A stretch of DNA of 64,000 nucleotides from the NCBI RefSeq assembly GCF_964204865.1, contig NC_135251.1, positions 15,438,001 to 15,502,000 of the forward strand. The letters run 5' to 3'. The stretch comes from Styela clava. Lineage: Eukaryota > Chordata > Ascidiacea > Stolidobranchia > Styelidae. The notes beneath the pieces were generated by a model, which had not been told where the DNA came from, made no database searches, and worked only from the letters and a program-made list of their open reading frames with translations. A program made the position numbers and the translations under genes. Below, in pieces: positions 12,115-25,764 of the stretch. Numbering within the stretch: position 1 is the stretch's first letter; every line of letters starts with the position of its first letter.

Positions 12115-13423
12115 CATTTCAAATCACTATTTGCCTGAGTTCTTGTGATACTTTCAACATGCGGCATTCGTAACTTCAAGATTTAGTCACCACATACTTC
12201 TTCGCAAAATACAGGACGGTATAGGCAAACGCCTTCGAAATTTGATGAAATAATAAAGATCAAAACGAAATAGCATCAAATCTTTTACAGCAACGGTAGT
12301 CTGACCACCAAATCACTAAGATGCAATCACGGAACCACGGGTAGGTGCGCAATTTCTTTGATGACGTCTTCACATAAAATTTCAAGTGAAAAGCGAATCC
12401 CATAAAGCCCACAGAAATTGAAATAAATAAAAGTAAAAGCATTCTAGCAACAACAACAATATTTAACTGCTAAAATAAAAAAGCGATTTTTTTCTAAAAA
12501 CTAACTAACTATTCTAACGACATAATAACAAAACGATCCATGGGGCTAAAAAAGAAAGTGATCGTTTTTCCAATAGTCATATAGATGAGGAAATCACTGG
12601 ATGGTTGAGCTCTCTGTGTTTGATCAGATTTACCGTATACGAGTGTAATTCGATTTACGAAATCCGCTTCCAAGGTTTGCTTGTTTAACTAGTGTATAGG
12701 AATGTATAAGAAAACTTTCTAAGTTTTCATTTCCAACTTCATAATATGTATTTATTTTTTGACTATTATTTTGCTTGTTTCGAAATATCATTTTAGTAGG
12801 CATCACATTTCTGCGATACCGCGGTGAGAAATTCCTGCAGTATACGATGATAAAGCGAAAACGATTTTAATCAGGATAGCTTGAATGCCGTTAAAAGACT
12901 AAATGCAATCGATAGCACGTAATGAAATGAGCATAAAGAAAGAATAATATTATGAACACGGAAGTTATACGTAGGTCTTTGTAATTTTCCTAGTTCTCTT
13001 CAATCAGTTTTTACACTATGCCACGGAAGGTTTGTATCCGAGATTTTTAACCTGTGGCGTCATCACGGTTAGACACAGAGTTCTAATCACTGATTTGCAA
13101 CACAAAAACTGTACTTGTATGCTTAATGTTTTTATTTTTAAAATGCAGCTCAAGCATATAGGAAACAAAATATATGGTATATTCCATAAAATATATATCG
13201 CGATAAAATACTGTAGCGGGTTGTCTAATTGCTTATTTACTACGATGCTCAAACTGGCAGTGTATTTCAAGTTTCAAAAATATCCTTAACATCTGCATGG
13301 GTCTGCTGAATTTCAATTTTATAACAAATTATATATTACAATTACATTGTATAGCAGAGCTATAATTGCTTTGCAGTTGTTAATGGTATTGGTAAATCTT
13401 CCCGATTAAAGACACCAGTATGT
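12115..13423. other. convergent intergenic region between LRRC3-like and MS4A-like genes
   Basis: Holds the 3' ends of two convergent genes. A minus-strand frame at 12442-12260 begins with a signal-peptide-like run (MLLLLFISISVGFMGFAF), but no continuation or splice support is visible and I do not call it a gene. Confidence 0.35.
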
Positions 13424-16400
13424 TCACAAAGGTTGTTTCTGAAACAAAACGTACAGAGAAACAATATGAGTGACTATATATCGTAGTATTATAACATTCA
13501 GTATTACACATTCACATGTATATTTAGCTATGAATAAATTACCTGATTTGGACTTCCTTGTGTATACGGCGGAGGAGCATATGACGACTGTAAAATAACA
13601 ACATTAAAGATATTAATGATATCTAATGAAACATAGTAGTGAGGCGTCACACGCCATAAGATTCAGGCATTACCACCTAATAGAATCATAACATTCCAAG
13701 CAAAGTAAAATTAATTAACGTGAAAACGAGCAAGTAATTTACGCATGGGTAAATAATATAAATACTGACTGCACTGTTACGTCAGTAACGTGGAATTGAA
13801 TGATTGTGATGTATGGAACTTAGTAAACGCTGTCAGATGATATCACTGTGTATACATAATAATTCTCGTAATACTATGTACGTGTATTGCACAATAATAG
13901 CAAAACCATTCAACCAGTTTTGATATTGTTTTATTCACACGGTCGTATATTTTTTAAACATCATCCTACTCGTCGCAATATTGGAAAAGTCTAACATAAA
14001 ATCATAGAAGGCTTACGTATACACAATAGTGATTATTTTGCTATATATTCATGGAATATATCCCGTTATAGCCAGCCCAACAATTTATGATTAATAAAAA
14101 AACTGCAATACATTCTTCAACTATCAAACGTCTATCGTTAAGTGCTCGTTGAATCAATATTTTGCCCTTTCTTCCGGTCTTTTGCCAAACAGAGCAATTA
14201 AATTTATTTTTGGTTTATAAATGGGCCATATTATATGTCTCGATGTTATAATGAATATTATAATTTAACCTGAGCTTGTTGCTGCTGGCCTTGTTGGTAT
14301 CCTGGAGACTGGATTATATATGAAAGAAAACAAAAAATTGAAACACCGCAGCGTAGCAGACGTTTTAACACAATAGAAACACGGGTAATATATTAGCTTT
14401 GTGTCATTGAGTAAATTCACCCTTCGCTGGATAGGAATTTGACAACGAATGAACGCTTTGTTATGATATTTCTACAAATAAAGAGACACGTCGACTGTAA
14501 TGATTTGACACAAGCTTATATCCAAAAGTTAGAATGACTAAAACAACATTATTCATTTCAATATCGACAACATTATCTGAAGTCGATTGAAATAATTGTT
14601 CAACATACTTGTACTTGCGGGTAGTTTTGGGCTGCCTGAGATTGCACCATAGGTTGTTGCATCTGTGGATAATACTGCTGAGAGACTACAGTTGGTTGGC
14701 CTGAAATCAAGAATAAACATAGAAAAACCGGTTGACTCATTGGTTATTCGACCTATGATCATGTATATGCATACCGTAAGGTTGTGCCATGGGAACTTGA
14801 ACGGTGGGTATGGTCATCACTGTAGTAGTTGCCATAACTCTTCCCTGTCAAACAAACGTTAACAAAGATACGTTATGTTGATAGAAATGCTGGATTACGT
14901 TCCGTTTTTGTTTTTCTGTTATGGCCATATTACAAAATGCTCTGCAATTTTTACACGAACGAGGGTCCAAAGCTAAACCATTTTACACGCATCGTATTCG
15001 AACTAAATTTTGTAGACTAGATAAAAATGCCATTTTTACTCTATCTTTTTTTTAAACAGGGTGTATATGGCAGTTGAATAGGATTTTGAAACGAAAACAC
15101 TCGACTAAAACTCGGACTCGGATAACCGCTAATGAGTTTTGAGTTGGGACTCGAAGATAATTTTGAGCAATTCGTGGAAATAGAAAAAAAATGAAGAAAG
15201 TTAAAGATTTAACACGTAGATTAATGCTGTAATAAAAAAAGTCGACAAGTTAAGAATAGGAAATATATAGTTCGTATTGATGCCGATGTCCATGTTAGCA
15301 ATACAAGTTTAATTATAAGTATTAACTATTCAAAGTTTGACTTTAAAACTTTACAATAAAGTTGGTTTACCGCAAAATTAAATCGAGGTGGCAATATGAC
15401 TTACATGTCCCAACTATATAATGACCCTGGCTCGAATCGACTTGGGAAACATTAAAATTTGCTGAGACTTGACCGAAGAAATAAAAGTTACTTGCTTTCA
15501 TACAACATACCTGGTAATTATTCTGCCCGCATGATCCGCAACAACAGAAGGAGGAATGAATAATAGCTAATATGCAGGCGATGAATGCTAGAGCTGCAAT
15601 TGTAGCGTGGATTCCTTGAGAAGAGCTCTTAATAAAAAGAAAAGATAAAACATGTGTATAAGATTTCTATGAGAGGTTGATCCTAATATTTAAATGTGAC
15701 GTAATATTACCAAACTAGAGATTTATATAAATTGTATAAGGTTCATGAGAGAAGAGATATGACGCGGTTATACCTTCTCTTTAAACGGGCTAAGGTTTCA
15801 AAAATAAAAATTCTTTTCTGGGTATCGGTCTTCAAATTTCACGCAAGACGGTATAGCTGCATGCTTTGCTATTTACGCCTAGCAATGTTGGATTCTATAT
15901 TAGTCAAGTCAGGCTTTAAACTGTGTTCGAACTTTAAGTGTTAAGTAGCTCACAAAGATCGGGTATTACCCCTTATTGTGATGAAGACGGAGGACGCAGC
16001 CTTTGCTGCATTTTTATCAAAATTTGGGCTCAGCGTTATTGCTATCGCAATGGAAGACAATGTTGATATTGACGTAACACAGTATACGAACAATATATAT
16101 ATAATATATATATAAGAAACAAGCAGTATACCAAACACCCCCAACCGCAATATCCTGCCAACGCAGCTTCCGAAATTCCTACGCAGAACGACACGATTGC
16201 AGTTAATATTGAAACAACCATTCCAGCAATTACCTATAGAAATACAACAATAATAATAAAGGGCATACTGCTTCGCCGAACATCGAAATCTAACAAGACA
16301 GTCCTTACAAACAGAAAACAGTTAAAGACCGTTTCTACATTTGCGACGGTATGGGATGGGGTTACCATTGGAAAAAAAATTGGTTAACTCTATAGTAAGG

Positions 16401-18610
16401 ATAATAGATAAAATAAAACAAGAGAGCAATGCTCAAATATACGGACAAAAACGACAAAACATAGTTGTATCAACAGTTTTACAGTCTTACGGACAGCAAT
16501 TTAACAACAAGAAGAATAAATATACGAACAACAATTTAACAAAACGATCCGTAGGTCCACTCCTATAAACGAATTTCCGATAAATTGGATAAAGGGAATT
16601 CTCGCATATGAAAATACTCGTCGATCTTCTGATATTGTTCATGGAATTGAAAAGGGAATTCAGAAAGCAACCCGCAAATTGAGACCGATCGTCGTCGTAA
16701 TGAGACAGCAATTTCTGTATGAGCCAGCGTTGATTGAGAATGAGCCAAAATTTATTTAGAATGAAAGAATAAATACTTACGTTGCAAGAGTGTGCTCCAT
16801 AACCTGTGGATATTGCCAATGCTCCCGAAGCCACATACTGAGTAAAATTATACACAAGTTAAAGACACTGAATGATGGTAAAATATCACAGTCAAATCCT
16901 AAAACCACAACTGAGCTTTTGATTCGTTTTCTTGGATTTTATTTATCTTAGTTTAGGTCAAAACATGGGGCTATAACCCAACCTATACGTTAATCTATGT
17001 TGAAATAAATCAAACAAAACAGATCAAAAATTTGTAGTGAAGTAATAAAAAAATGGCTGTCACGCAATAGCATAATATTACCAGATTAAGCTTTCAACTG
17101 GTAATTGGATGAATTAAACGTGGATAAATTATGACAAAACAAGAGGAAATTATGAGTCAGTATCAGCCGTCACAACTCACAAGCGCTTCGAGGAAATGAA
17201 TTAAAACAAAATAGCTGTCTATGGGACTATATTTTCCATTCTAATTTAGTGAAATCTCTGTATACCAAGTGCGTCAACATAGAATAAATGTACGGCAGTT
17301 TGTTGAAACATATTTCATAAATCATTTTAATTACTTCTCATTATCATATAGATCAGAGGTGGCCAACTTGCTCTCGACCGCGATCGCCTAAAATCTTTAA
17401 AATAGCTCACGATCGACTGATCGGTAATAAGGTCCTACACAAAAACGAATGTAGAATATGTAGATAACTGCACACACGCATATATATAAAAAAATTCAAC
17501 CGCTGCCAATAAGAAGCCGTTGTGGGCGCATTCTTAATAAAATCGACATAAAATTTGTACTTTTCATGTTTCAATTAAGTTGTTGATATGGTTATTCAAT
17601 TGAAACCGAAGAAAATGTTCCATCATTTATTTAAGATTTTTTTTCAAATTATACAATTCAGATATAAGGCGTGCCTAATTTTTAGTCGCAAGAGTTGAAA
17701 ATTCTTCAAGAAACCTTACCAAGTATTCATGTATTATCTAAACAGCAAAAATAAATATTCTCAAATTATGAATGTTACATGACTGCTCAAACTTCAGTAT
17801 CTAATTTACAATTTCCTCCAATTTCGATTCTTCGATCGCTTGGAAACAGAAAACATTGCGCATTTTGATGACACTGCTGCCCTAGCGACTAAAAATTGTC
17901 ACACTACTTTTTAGACAATACCCTTCGCATACTGTGAAGTTGTTGTAGGATCGTTTGTCAGTCAAGACACGCGATATTCGGCCCTTCATTTTTAAACCTT
18001 GGTAGCGGCAAAACTTGCACTTTCCGGTCGATCACAATTGACGTCTTGGCCATACCCAGGATATAGATAACTACGGACGTGTTTGACTTGCGGGAACACA
18101 CACTTATTTTACACTACTAAAAACTTCTAAATCGCTACATGGTAATCGCTACATTTCACAAAACATCTTACCCATCCTCCACACCAAATTCCGGATCCAA
18201 CGTATCCATAGTATTGTGGACTCAGCGCAACACCTCCTAAAATTATACTCAATACCCCAACAGATAACAGTGCAATCTGGAATTAAATTTTACAACTAAT
18301 CGAACGTTGACACTGCTATAGTTGAAGATTATAGAGTCGACATATGGATAATATACATACATACGCAGCAGGCCATTTGAATTGCGATGTGAGTCGGTAA
18401 GTTGATTCATGCGTTTGATTTCAAACCAACTATTTTTCAAATCTGAAATTGAATATAATTCTGTTGAACGACTACACAACTTACCCCGAGTCCAGTAAAA
18501 ACTTTCGCGAATTTTTTAGCAGGGTGGTCGACTGGAGGAGGCACAACCGCTGGTACCTGAATCACTTGAGTGTTTGGTATTGCCTGAGTTGTTGTGATAG
18601 TTGTTGCCAT
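13424..18610 (-). CDS. MS4A-like four-transmembrane protein, gene 2 (ten exons, 255 aa)
   Basis: Exons on the minus strand: 18610-18485, 18276-18172, 16837-16781, 16233-16132, 15627-15511, 14844-14775, 14700-14609, 14308-14270, 13587-13543 and 13438-13424. Phases are 0 except one phase-1 junction after 14775, and the frame runs to a TGA at 13426-13424. The N-terminus (MATTITTTQAIPNTQV) is Thr/Pro-rich. Exon 2 supplies a transmembrane segment ending in GIWCGGW, exon 3 YVASGALAIS, and exon 5 the last transmembrane helix with CILAIIHSSFCCCGSCG. The tail is Gln-, Pro- and Tyr-rich (SPGYQQGQQQQAQ). Exon lengths and phases parallel the gene at 38266-41778. The donors of exon 4 (GTATAC) and exon 8 (GTTAAA) are weak and may be placed slightly wrong. 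A hAT element occupies part of intron 2. The family call rests on the MS4A-like W-GG/IISG-type motif and topology. Confidence 0.78.
17354..18060. mobile_element. hAT-like element in intron 2 of MS4A-like gene 2
   Basis: Left end CAGAGGTGGCCAAC, right end GGCCATACCCAGG; inside both ends the sequence carries CGACCG/CGGTCG and GCGATCG/CGATCAC motifs. It is flanked by perfect 8-bp copies of ATATAGAT at 17346-17353 and 18061-18068. About 707 bp with no transposase. It lies within an intron and should be spliced out. Confidence 0.75.
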
Positions 18611-21600
18611 TTTCCTCGTGCTATTGCTCTAGTCATTTAACTGTATCTTATAAAATAGTTTATATTTATATCGTAAAAAATGAGAAAATATTGATAACAT
18701 CAGAAAATGATATATATGTATATATATACATAAGTCCACCAATTCAGTCGAGTAAATCATCATCGTTGTTCAAGAAGTTTATATGTAGCCTGATTAACTT
18801 TAGAATCACCATGATATAAATTAAAAGCTAAAGAGAAGCTAATCATTCAGCGTTCAATTGATCGTAAACCGAACTATTTTTTTTAGAAAAAGTAGAGGCA
18901 ACGTAACCAACACTTTATTGTTAGGGATTTCATGTTATTGTCTCTTCCATGGATAGAAACCTTATTTTTAACATTATTGAAAGTAAAAATATAGCTCTCA
19001 GATGCATCTGTCGAAATAATAAATATGCCCGGGAATAAACTCCCTCTCCGACACTTCTATAATGATGTGACATCCGGCATTAACAAGAGCGAATGTTAAC
19101 AATAAGTAAATCCAGCAATTCCTCAATTTACTATGATCGCTTACAGCCTTAAACCCATACTCGAAGTAGTCTTCACAAAAGGTTACAAAAACACAATGTG
19201 TATGAGGTAGGTTTATAAAGCTATTGAATACTTCGGCCCACTTTACTGTCAACATATGTACAATTTCATCACTTGCTCAAATAATTGAATCATCGATTTT
19301 ATATCATGTACATCAATGTGGATTTTGATTTAATATATTCAGCATGATTGATAGTTCATAAGCAAAAATCAACATATCATTTTCGAAATTTTCAATCTTT
19401 TTTATTACCCTGCAAAAATATGGTTTCGGATAATCATTCTGCATATCTTCAAGGCGTCAAAATACATAATAATTTTCAGCCACTCCCTATCACCAGAGCT
19501 TACATACAATATATATTGTTACATTACATATGATTTTGTGCAGGCCCATACGAATCGCAACGTTTACCAACACAACTCTTTCAATACTTGCAGTGATATA
19601 TGAAATCGACGAAGAAACGAAACTTGTTGAAATGAAAGTGGTTCCATATTTATAATTCCGACTAATTTAACAGGTATTTGCAAGTTAGTGAAAATTTCAT
19701 CCCTAGCAGGCGGATGAAACAAATTTTACCAAGTAAATACCGACTGAGCTGATTACTCGACTGTTTATATTCGATTACTACATAAATACGTTTTACTATA
19801 ATATTACTGATTGTGCCTACTTTTTTACCTACTAGCTTACTTTCAAATATCGTCCTGTGTATCCTACCTATCCTTCCCAATGAAACATAGTACAACAAGT
19901 CTGAAGTCATTAAAATCACAATGAGGTTTGCGCACACATTCATGCAAATCGCCAGACAAAGAGAGGTACGTCGCGGCACATACATCTGTGACATTTCCTT
20001 CAGGCTGTGCGTGAATTTAGCCCTGTTTTGCACCGGCCCCAATTTACAATCAGGAATACAATAAAATGTGTCTCGGTGAAAGCAAACAGCTGCGATGTTT
20101 TTTTCGGTGCCTAAAATCCCGATATATCCTCTGTTCAGAAAATAAGATATAAAAACTATGCGGATATAAAAACTATGATCATAAACCACCAATGCATTCA
20201 ACGTTGTTTTTTTCAGCATATAACTTCTAAAGCACTACACTGTGTTGAACTGTTGAAAAAAAAATTTTCGTCTACTAAAATAATAGTCATCCATTCACCT
20301 TATCGGCGGACATTGTCGGATGACACAATTGTAGATTTTGTCGCCTTTCTCGACGTATCAATTGAATAGACCTCTGGTGAACGCGGGATACTGGTACTTG
20401 ACAATAGAACGTCAATACGACGCTAATTGCGTTTATTACACACACATAACCTCGTGTGCGTTTTGTTGAATAATATTGAAAATCGCCCGATTTAAAAGTT
20501 AGAAAAGAGTATGTTTTTCCCATGCTTAAATGTCAGAAGAATAATAGGCACACAAAGTGCAAAGATTGGTGACCAAAAATGACCTAAAAAAACTAAATAT
20601 CTCATTCAATCTCAAGGATTAAAAACGTCAGTAAAATTAATACACACAGGAACTAGTTGCATAACGAAGTCGACTGTGGCAATCTCCAAAAGCATTAATA
20701 CTGTGCAAATAAACAAATATCATTATGTGGGCGATAGTTTAAAATGACACTTCCGAGTTTAATGAGCTTAGCCGTACTGCAGTTGAATTATTTTATTAAA
20801 GTTTTGAAATCAAACCAATGTTTGCCCAATTTGTATTGTCCCATTTTTTTGTTTCACATATATATAGTAAACATTCAGTTTAACGCAGACACCCCGCCCG
20901 GGAACCCGTTGCTATTCCTCTATTTCAGGGATTCTCGAACAGGCAGTCTATCTGTGGTCGGAGCATAGTAGTACATAATTGCGCAACAGAAGACGTTGCA
21001 ATCACAACAACATTGTAATCTATTACGCGGTCAACAGCCACATTTTACCATTTGCTTAATTGAAACAAGTAGCTTATTTACTTGAGAACCACGAAGTAAT
21101 AGCGCTATAGTCAAACGTTTGAATTTCTAGTATGAAATCTTAACTCTGGGGTGCTCTATTCAGTCTATTGTATCGCAGCTATGTCACACAAAAACAGTCA
21201 CACAGATATTTTTTACGCATTGTACATATACACCAGTGAGTTAAAATAGAGAAACTTGACAACAAAAAATAAAAACGCCGGAAACAAAAGTCAAATGCAA
21301 AAAATGTTGTAGCAAATCATAACAGGAAAACGGAATAGTAACTTCTTAAAATGTCAAAGGTTTTCATGAAAACAAGAGAGCAATGATCAAATATATGGAC
21401 ACGAAAGCCCAAAAAAAAAAATTTCACTAACAATTCCCGAATGAAATACCAAATGATTCGGGTCACAACTATATTAGCAAATATCTTTCATTACCGATAC
21501 CATAGTCTACCGTGCCCCAAAAAACCTCCGACTTCCGCTAAGCACGAGATCCGCTGACGTACGATTGCGAAACGGGCAAACGGCTATAATTATTTTTTAT
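18611..21600. other. intergenic stretch upstream of MS4A-like gene 2
   Basis: Includes the presumed promoter side of the minus-strand gene. One long open frame exists on the minus strand at 20219-19662 (185 codons) but has no recognisable domain, no splice context and odd composition, so it is not called as a gene. TATATA runs occur near 18713-18730. Confidence 0.35.
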
Positions 21601-21835
21601 TACTTATCGATCTCAATCGGTAAGTATATTGATAAGTATTTTTCTGTCTGTTTGTCTGTTAGACACTCGCGATATCTCACGAAAGCGAGAGGTTGAATCT
21701 GCTTCAAGTTTTGCATGTGCATTTATCATATCTTAGAACAGAAGACTATTGATTTTGGATAAATTATGTCGTAGCATTAGCGAGTTATTAATTAATTAGT
21801 GATGGAGCACGCGGTGTCGCTATTGAGTCAGAGCG
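21600..21835. repeat. dispersed repeat, copy 1 (inverted copy at 37082-37335)
   Basis: Contains TTATCGATCTCAATCGGTAAG, a CTGTCTGTTTGTCTGTTAGA run, then GATATCTCACGAAAGCGAG and a segment ending near GCGGTGTCGCTATTGAG. The same blocks appear in reverse complement at 37082-37335. It is a mobile-element-like dispersed repeat of unknown class. Confidence 0.6.
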
Positions 21836-22769
21836 AAGGATACACGCCGCTAGATAGATAAGTCGGCGGCCTCCTACCGCTATTTCGGATTCAACTTTGT
21901 AAAAAAATGACAATACGATTCATAGCTCCCTTCCGTGTCCAAAAATAACGCTTCTACATAAGTCATTTTGAAAATTAACTACCGGACTAATTGCCAGTGG
22001 TTGACGATTGTATTATTCGATTGTTATTATTCGATTGTAAGATACGTATTCCGAATCTCGATTTTCGTTAAATATTCAGGTTACTTAATATTGCTGATAC
22101 CAGCACGTTTCGCGACATTTCTGTGGTATATGTTTGATATTTCCTCTTATAAATATTCATGCTAAGCTAAGTGCAGTCCGATTTTCGTTGCCAGACGCTT
22201 GCATCGAATTGAATACCCAATACACTGCGATTGCAAGTTTCAGTACAAGAAACGACTACGCTACTTTAAGTGGAATATATATATGTTACATTTAGCACCT
22301 GTAGTTTTGTAATTGCACCGATACACATGACTATGTAGAAACAGGTACCTGTATAAATATGCTATTTGAAAAAAAAGAAATTACATTACTGACAGTATGC
22401 TATTTATCAACATTATAATTTTTAAAATCTAATAAATCAGTTGAGAACATTTGGAACGCAAAATATTTCGAATTCTGAAATTAAGATGAATTACATGGCT
22501 AGTACATTAGTAAACGTTGTGTCAACAGTCAACACGAGTACGTCAACAAGACGAAAGGAACTATCGATAATCCATCTTTCACAAAATTACCAAAAGTTAT
22601 TCATTGGAGTAGGGGTGAGTACTTGTTAACAAAGCTAACAAATACAATCATTAAAGCTGCTTCATATTATTTCATCATCTCTAGCAATAATAGTAATCTC
22701 AATATCGACCAGTATATATATATGTATAAATTTGATACCTGACCTGGCAATAAATAAAATCACTGAGAA

Positions 22770-23015
22770 CATGAAGTCATGAACATGTGTAAATAAAAAT
22801 GTTACTTGTCTTGAGCCCAAATTGATGACCACTTGGTTTGGACTTCTCGCCGCCCTTCGTTCATGTAACCGCCGGTTGGTTAAATCCTCCACCATCAAGT
22901 GCATGTATCTGAAAACAAAATACCTGGCCGAGTAACCCCAAACCCGGGCGAGAGGCCGTGGTTCGCCATGTAAGGCGTCTTTTCGGCTTTCGTCTTCCCC
23001 TGAATAAATATTTAA
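22770..23015. repeat. dispersed repeat in intron 1 of pseudogene A1
   Basis: Contains GGGCGAGAGGCCGTGGTTCGCC followed by a GGCGTCTTTTCGGCTTTCG block. Related sequence lies in the duplicate intron at about 30390-30560 and, outside the duplication, at about 63390-63510. It is therefore a dispersed short element, perhaps SINE-like; no tRNA fold was recognised. Confidence 0.45.
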
Positions 23016-23993
23016 ATCATACCCATTTACATGCTATTGGAATACCATGGTTAAAAGTTATCATATTACTATGTATAAGCCATTTTCAAGCAAAGGTCTA
23101 CGCCGTCTAATGAAGCTGAACAATTGCATGAGTGAAGCAGTAACGATCTGTATTTTATTACTAGTCTATCCAAATTGCTATCGGTGTTGCAACTACAATT
23201 TTCGAGGGAATAGATGAATCTAGATATATTAATGAAATCTACCCCTACTATCGTTCTGTCATATGGAGTGGAGGTTTGGTGAGTTACAATAAGATTCCAA
23301 ACAGGCTCATTTGTGTTCCTAATATCTGTCGTGTTTTGTTCAGTACATCATCTCTGATATTCTCGGGATCGTTATTGCAATGAAACCTACAAAGCGAAAA
23401 GTGAGTATATCAATGTTTTCTGTCGCGGTTTAGGTACTCCGCTCATTGTCACGTTTTTACTCTTATCTCCCTCTCTCTCGCTATATCAATCTCCCTATCT
23501 TCCCTCGTTGTTCCTCTCTTACCTCGTTGTACATTCACTGGCTGGACTATGTTGATAATATCCCTTATCGTTTTTTCAGCTGAATACCGCTGTAGTGGTG
23601 TCATGTTTTACTTGTATTGGGTCGATTGCTGCTTTCGGAGTATCTGTGGGAAATCTCAAATGGTTTTCATGGGTCTGCCATCAACCAGTTCAACGATACT
23701 GTGTGGTAGTATTAATTATTTCATTGTAAAACAGTAGCCAATAATTCAGTGTTTACATGATTTTTAAATCTTATTCAAATATTTGATATCATATGAAATT
23801 AAGATATTTCTGGTGGTCGAGGTCGCCTTGTCAGGACGATGAAATTCATCTAAAAAGTCCCAAAGCTTAGTATCAGTTTTGTTCGTCCATTGCCCTAAAG
23901 TTCGAAGTTTAATCATACCTATATAAACATAAAGATATCAAGGTAAAGTTCAACATGCATTCAGGAACAAAATTGTAAACATATAGTTTTCAA

Positions 23994-24628
23994 CAGCAGT
24001 TCTCAACCTTTTATGGCTCGTGCTTGGCCCATTTCCGGTGGCTTTTCGCACTCGTGGCCCCCCTGTTCATCATTTTAAAAAAACTAGACGCGTTGGATCG
24101 TATTATGTAGTTACGACCTTTTATGGAATGCAAAAGCAAACCACAGTCATGAAAGTCAAAGCTTTTTAGTAAACAATCAATGGGAATCTTGTGCTTGGGA
24201 CTGTCTGACTAGGTTCCTTGTATTAGGCACCGTCTGTGATATAGCCAGACGAAAGTCACTGTCAACATCAAGACGGTTTCTAGATTTTCTTTTGATGGTA
24301 GCAAGATCAGTGCAAATAGGTAGTTTTTACATGCAATAGGGGTGCTTGGCATAGTCAATGTTGCTTCCTTGTCGAATCTAATTCACTTGGCAGCCAAGGC
24401 ACCGATATCATTTTTATCAACGGCTTTTACCTTGGGATAATTTATGTCACGGTGGTTTTGGAGTTTAGATGGATGTAATGATTCATTGCTCATTACATAC
24501 GAGAAATGCAGGCATTGCGCACATTCTCTGTCATTTACTTTGGTAAAGCCAAAGCCAACGTAACTGTCGTTCCATTTTCGTATTTTAAGCATTAGAAATA
24601 TAGGATTCTGAGTCTATGAAAACCACTG
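23994..24628. mobile_element. hAT-like element in intron 4 of pseudogene A1
   Basis: Left end CAGCAGTTCTCAACC, right end GAAAACCACTG, flanked by GTTTTCAA and GTTTATAA (six of eight identical). It is absent from the paralogous intron in the right block, which shows the empty site. About 635 bp, non-coding. Confidence 0.65.
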
Positions 24629-25764
24629 GTTTATAACTTCTTAACTAATTTTGCAGATATTCGGAATATACTATGCTTAGCTCTGGCTTTCTTGTAGGGA
24701 ATGTGCTCGGTTTGACACTCATACAATGCTGCGTCTACTACTCTGTGTTGGTTTTAATTCAATATTTTCGATTACTTTGACAATTTATATTTGTTATCGT
24801 TGTGAGGTCTAAGTATTTTCATACTCAAGTCCATAACGTTTTGCATCTCGTTGGCCCAAAATTGTTTAAATTACCTATCTTATTTATATGTAATGCATCA
24901 CTAATTTTTATTTTTTTTTATTTTTAGCAGAATAAAAAACGGAACAGTACCAGCGGAACCGTTTCCTCTGCAATGACCTATGTAAATCAAAACACGATAA
25001 TACCGCAACAGCCATCTGATAACTCCTATTTGTAATAATTATGGCTGGAAATTTCAGGGAAAACACTTTAACCGTTAACTGGATAAAATTGACCGGTTAA
25101 CCGCAACGTGACGTTTGACGTAATAAGTTATGGTTCAATTAAGCAAGTTTGGTCCCATATCATTTATGTGACAGAACATTCAGTCTTTGATGTGCAACTT
25201 CTACTTTAAAGAAAAGAAAACAGTATCACCTCCGGTCAGGAGATACCAGCTCTCCGTGTTACGAGCTACTGAGACTACAAAGACTTATAGGGAAGAATTG
25301 CGCGTTTGTAATTGCCAATTTACGCGTCACTTTTAAAGCAGTTCTTGTCAAATACGACTAGAAAAAAATCTTCGAGATAGTGAATTCTATATAACTGAAG
25401 ATGTTGGGAAACTTTGGACATAAAGTTTGTTTTGTATGGCTAATACATTGACGGTAAATAGAAACATTCAAACTTTCCACCATGTTTTTTTCAAAATGTT
25501 CTGATTTAATTTTATCGATATGCATCATGAAACACTGCTTTTGAAACTTCAAATTTGTAATGAAATTTTACTGTTACGAAATTCTTATTTTTTTTCTTAT
25601 AAGAGTTATAATCATTATGCACATGGTACGTTTTCCTCCCAGATTCGATGTTATAATGCTCAAATGATGCTTATACCGAAACTCTTTCTCAACTTAGCTG
25701 ACGTGAGTAAATTGCTGGAACAGCTATCTACTCCATCCCCTACCTTTTTCTTCCAACTTTTCAG

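Larger units (their letters stand above)
22486..25035 (+). pseudogene. MS4A-like pseudogene A1 (left copy of the gene at 29602-34964)
   Basis: Six exon equivalents: 22486-22614, 23165-23278, 23344-23400, 23580-23705, 24657-24750 and 24931-25035. Exons 1-4 and 6 are open and retain splice signals. Exon 5 is 94 bases instead of the 90 in the intact copy: five extra bases near 24676 and one missing base near 24699 shift the frame and give an early TAG. Its donor has also changed from GTAATA to GTTTTA. A hAT element is inserted in intron 4. Exon 1 has an ATG three codons upstream of the start used in the other copy. Loss appears recent because the rest is about 90 percent or more alike by eye. 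Confidence 0.75.
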
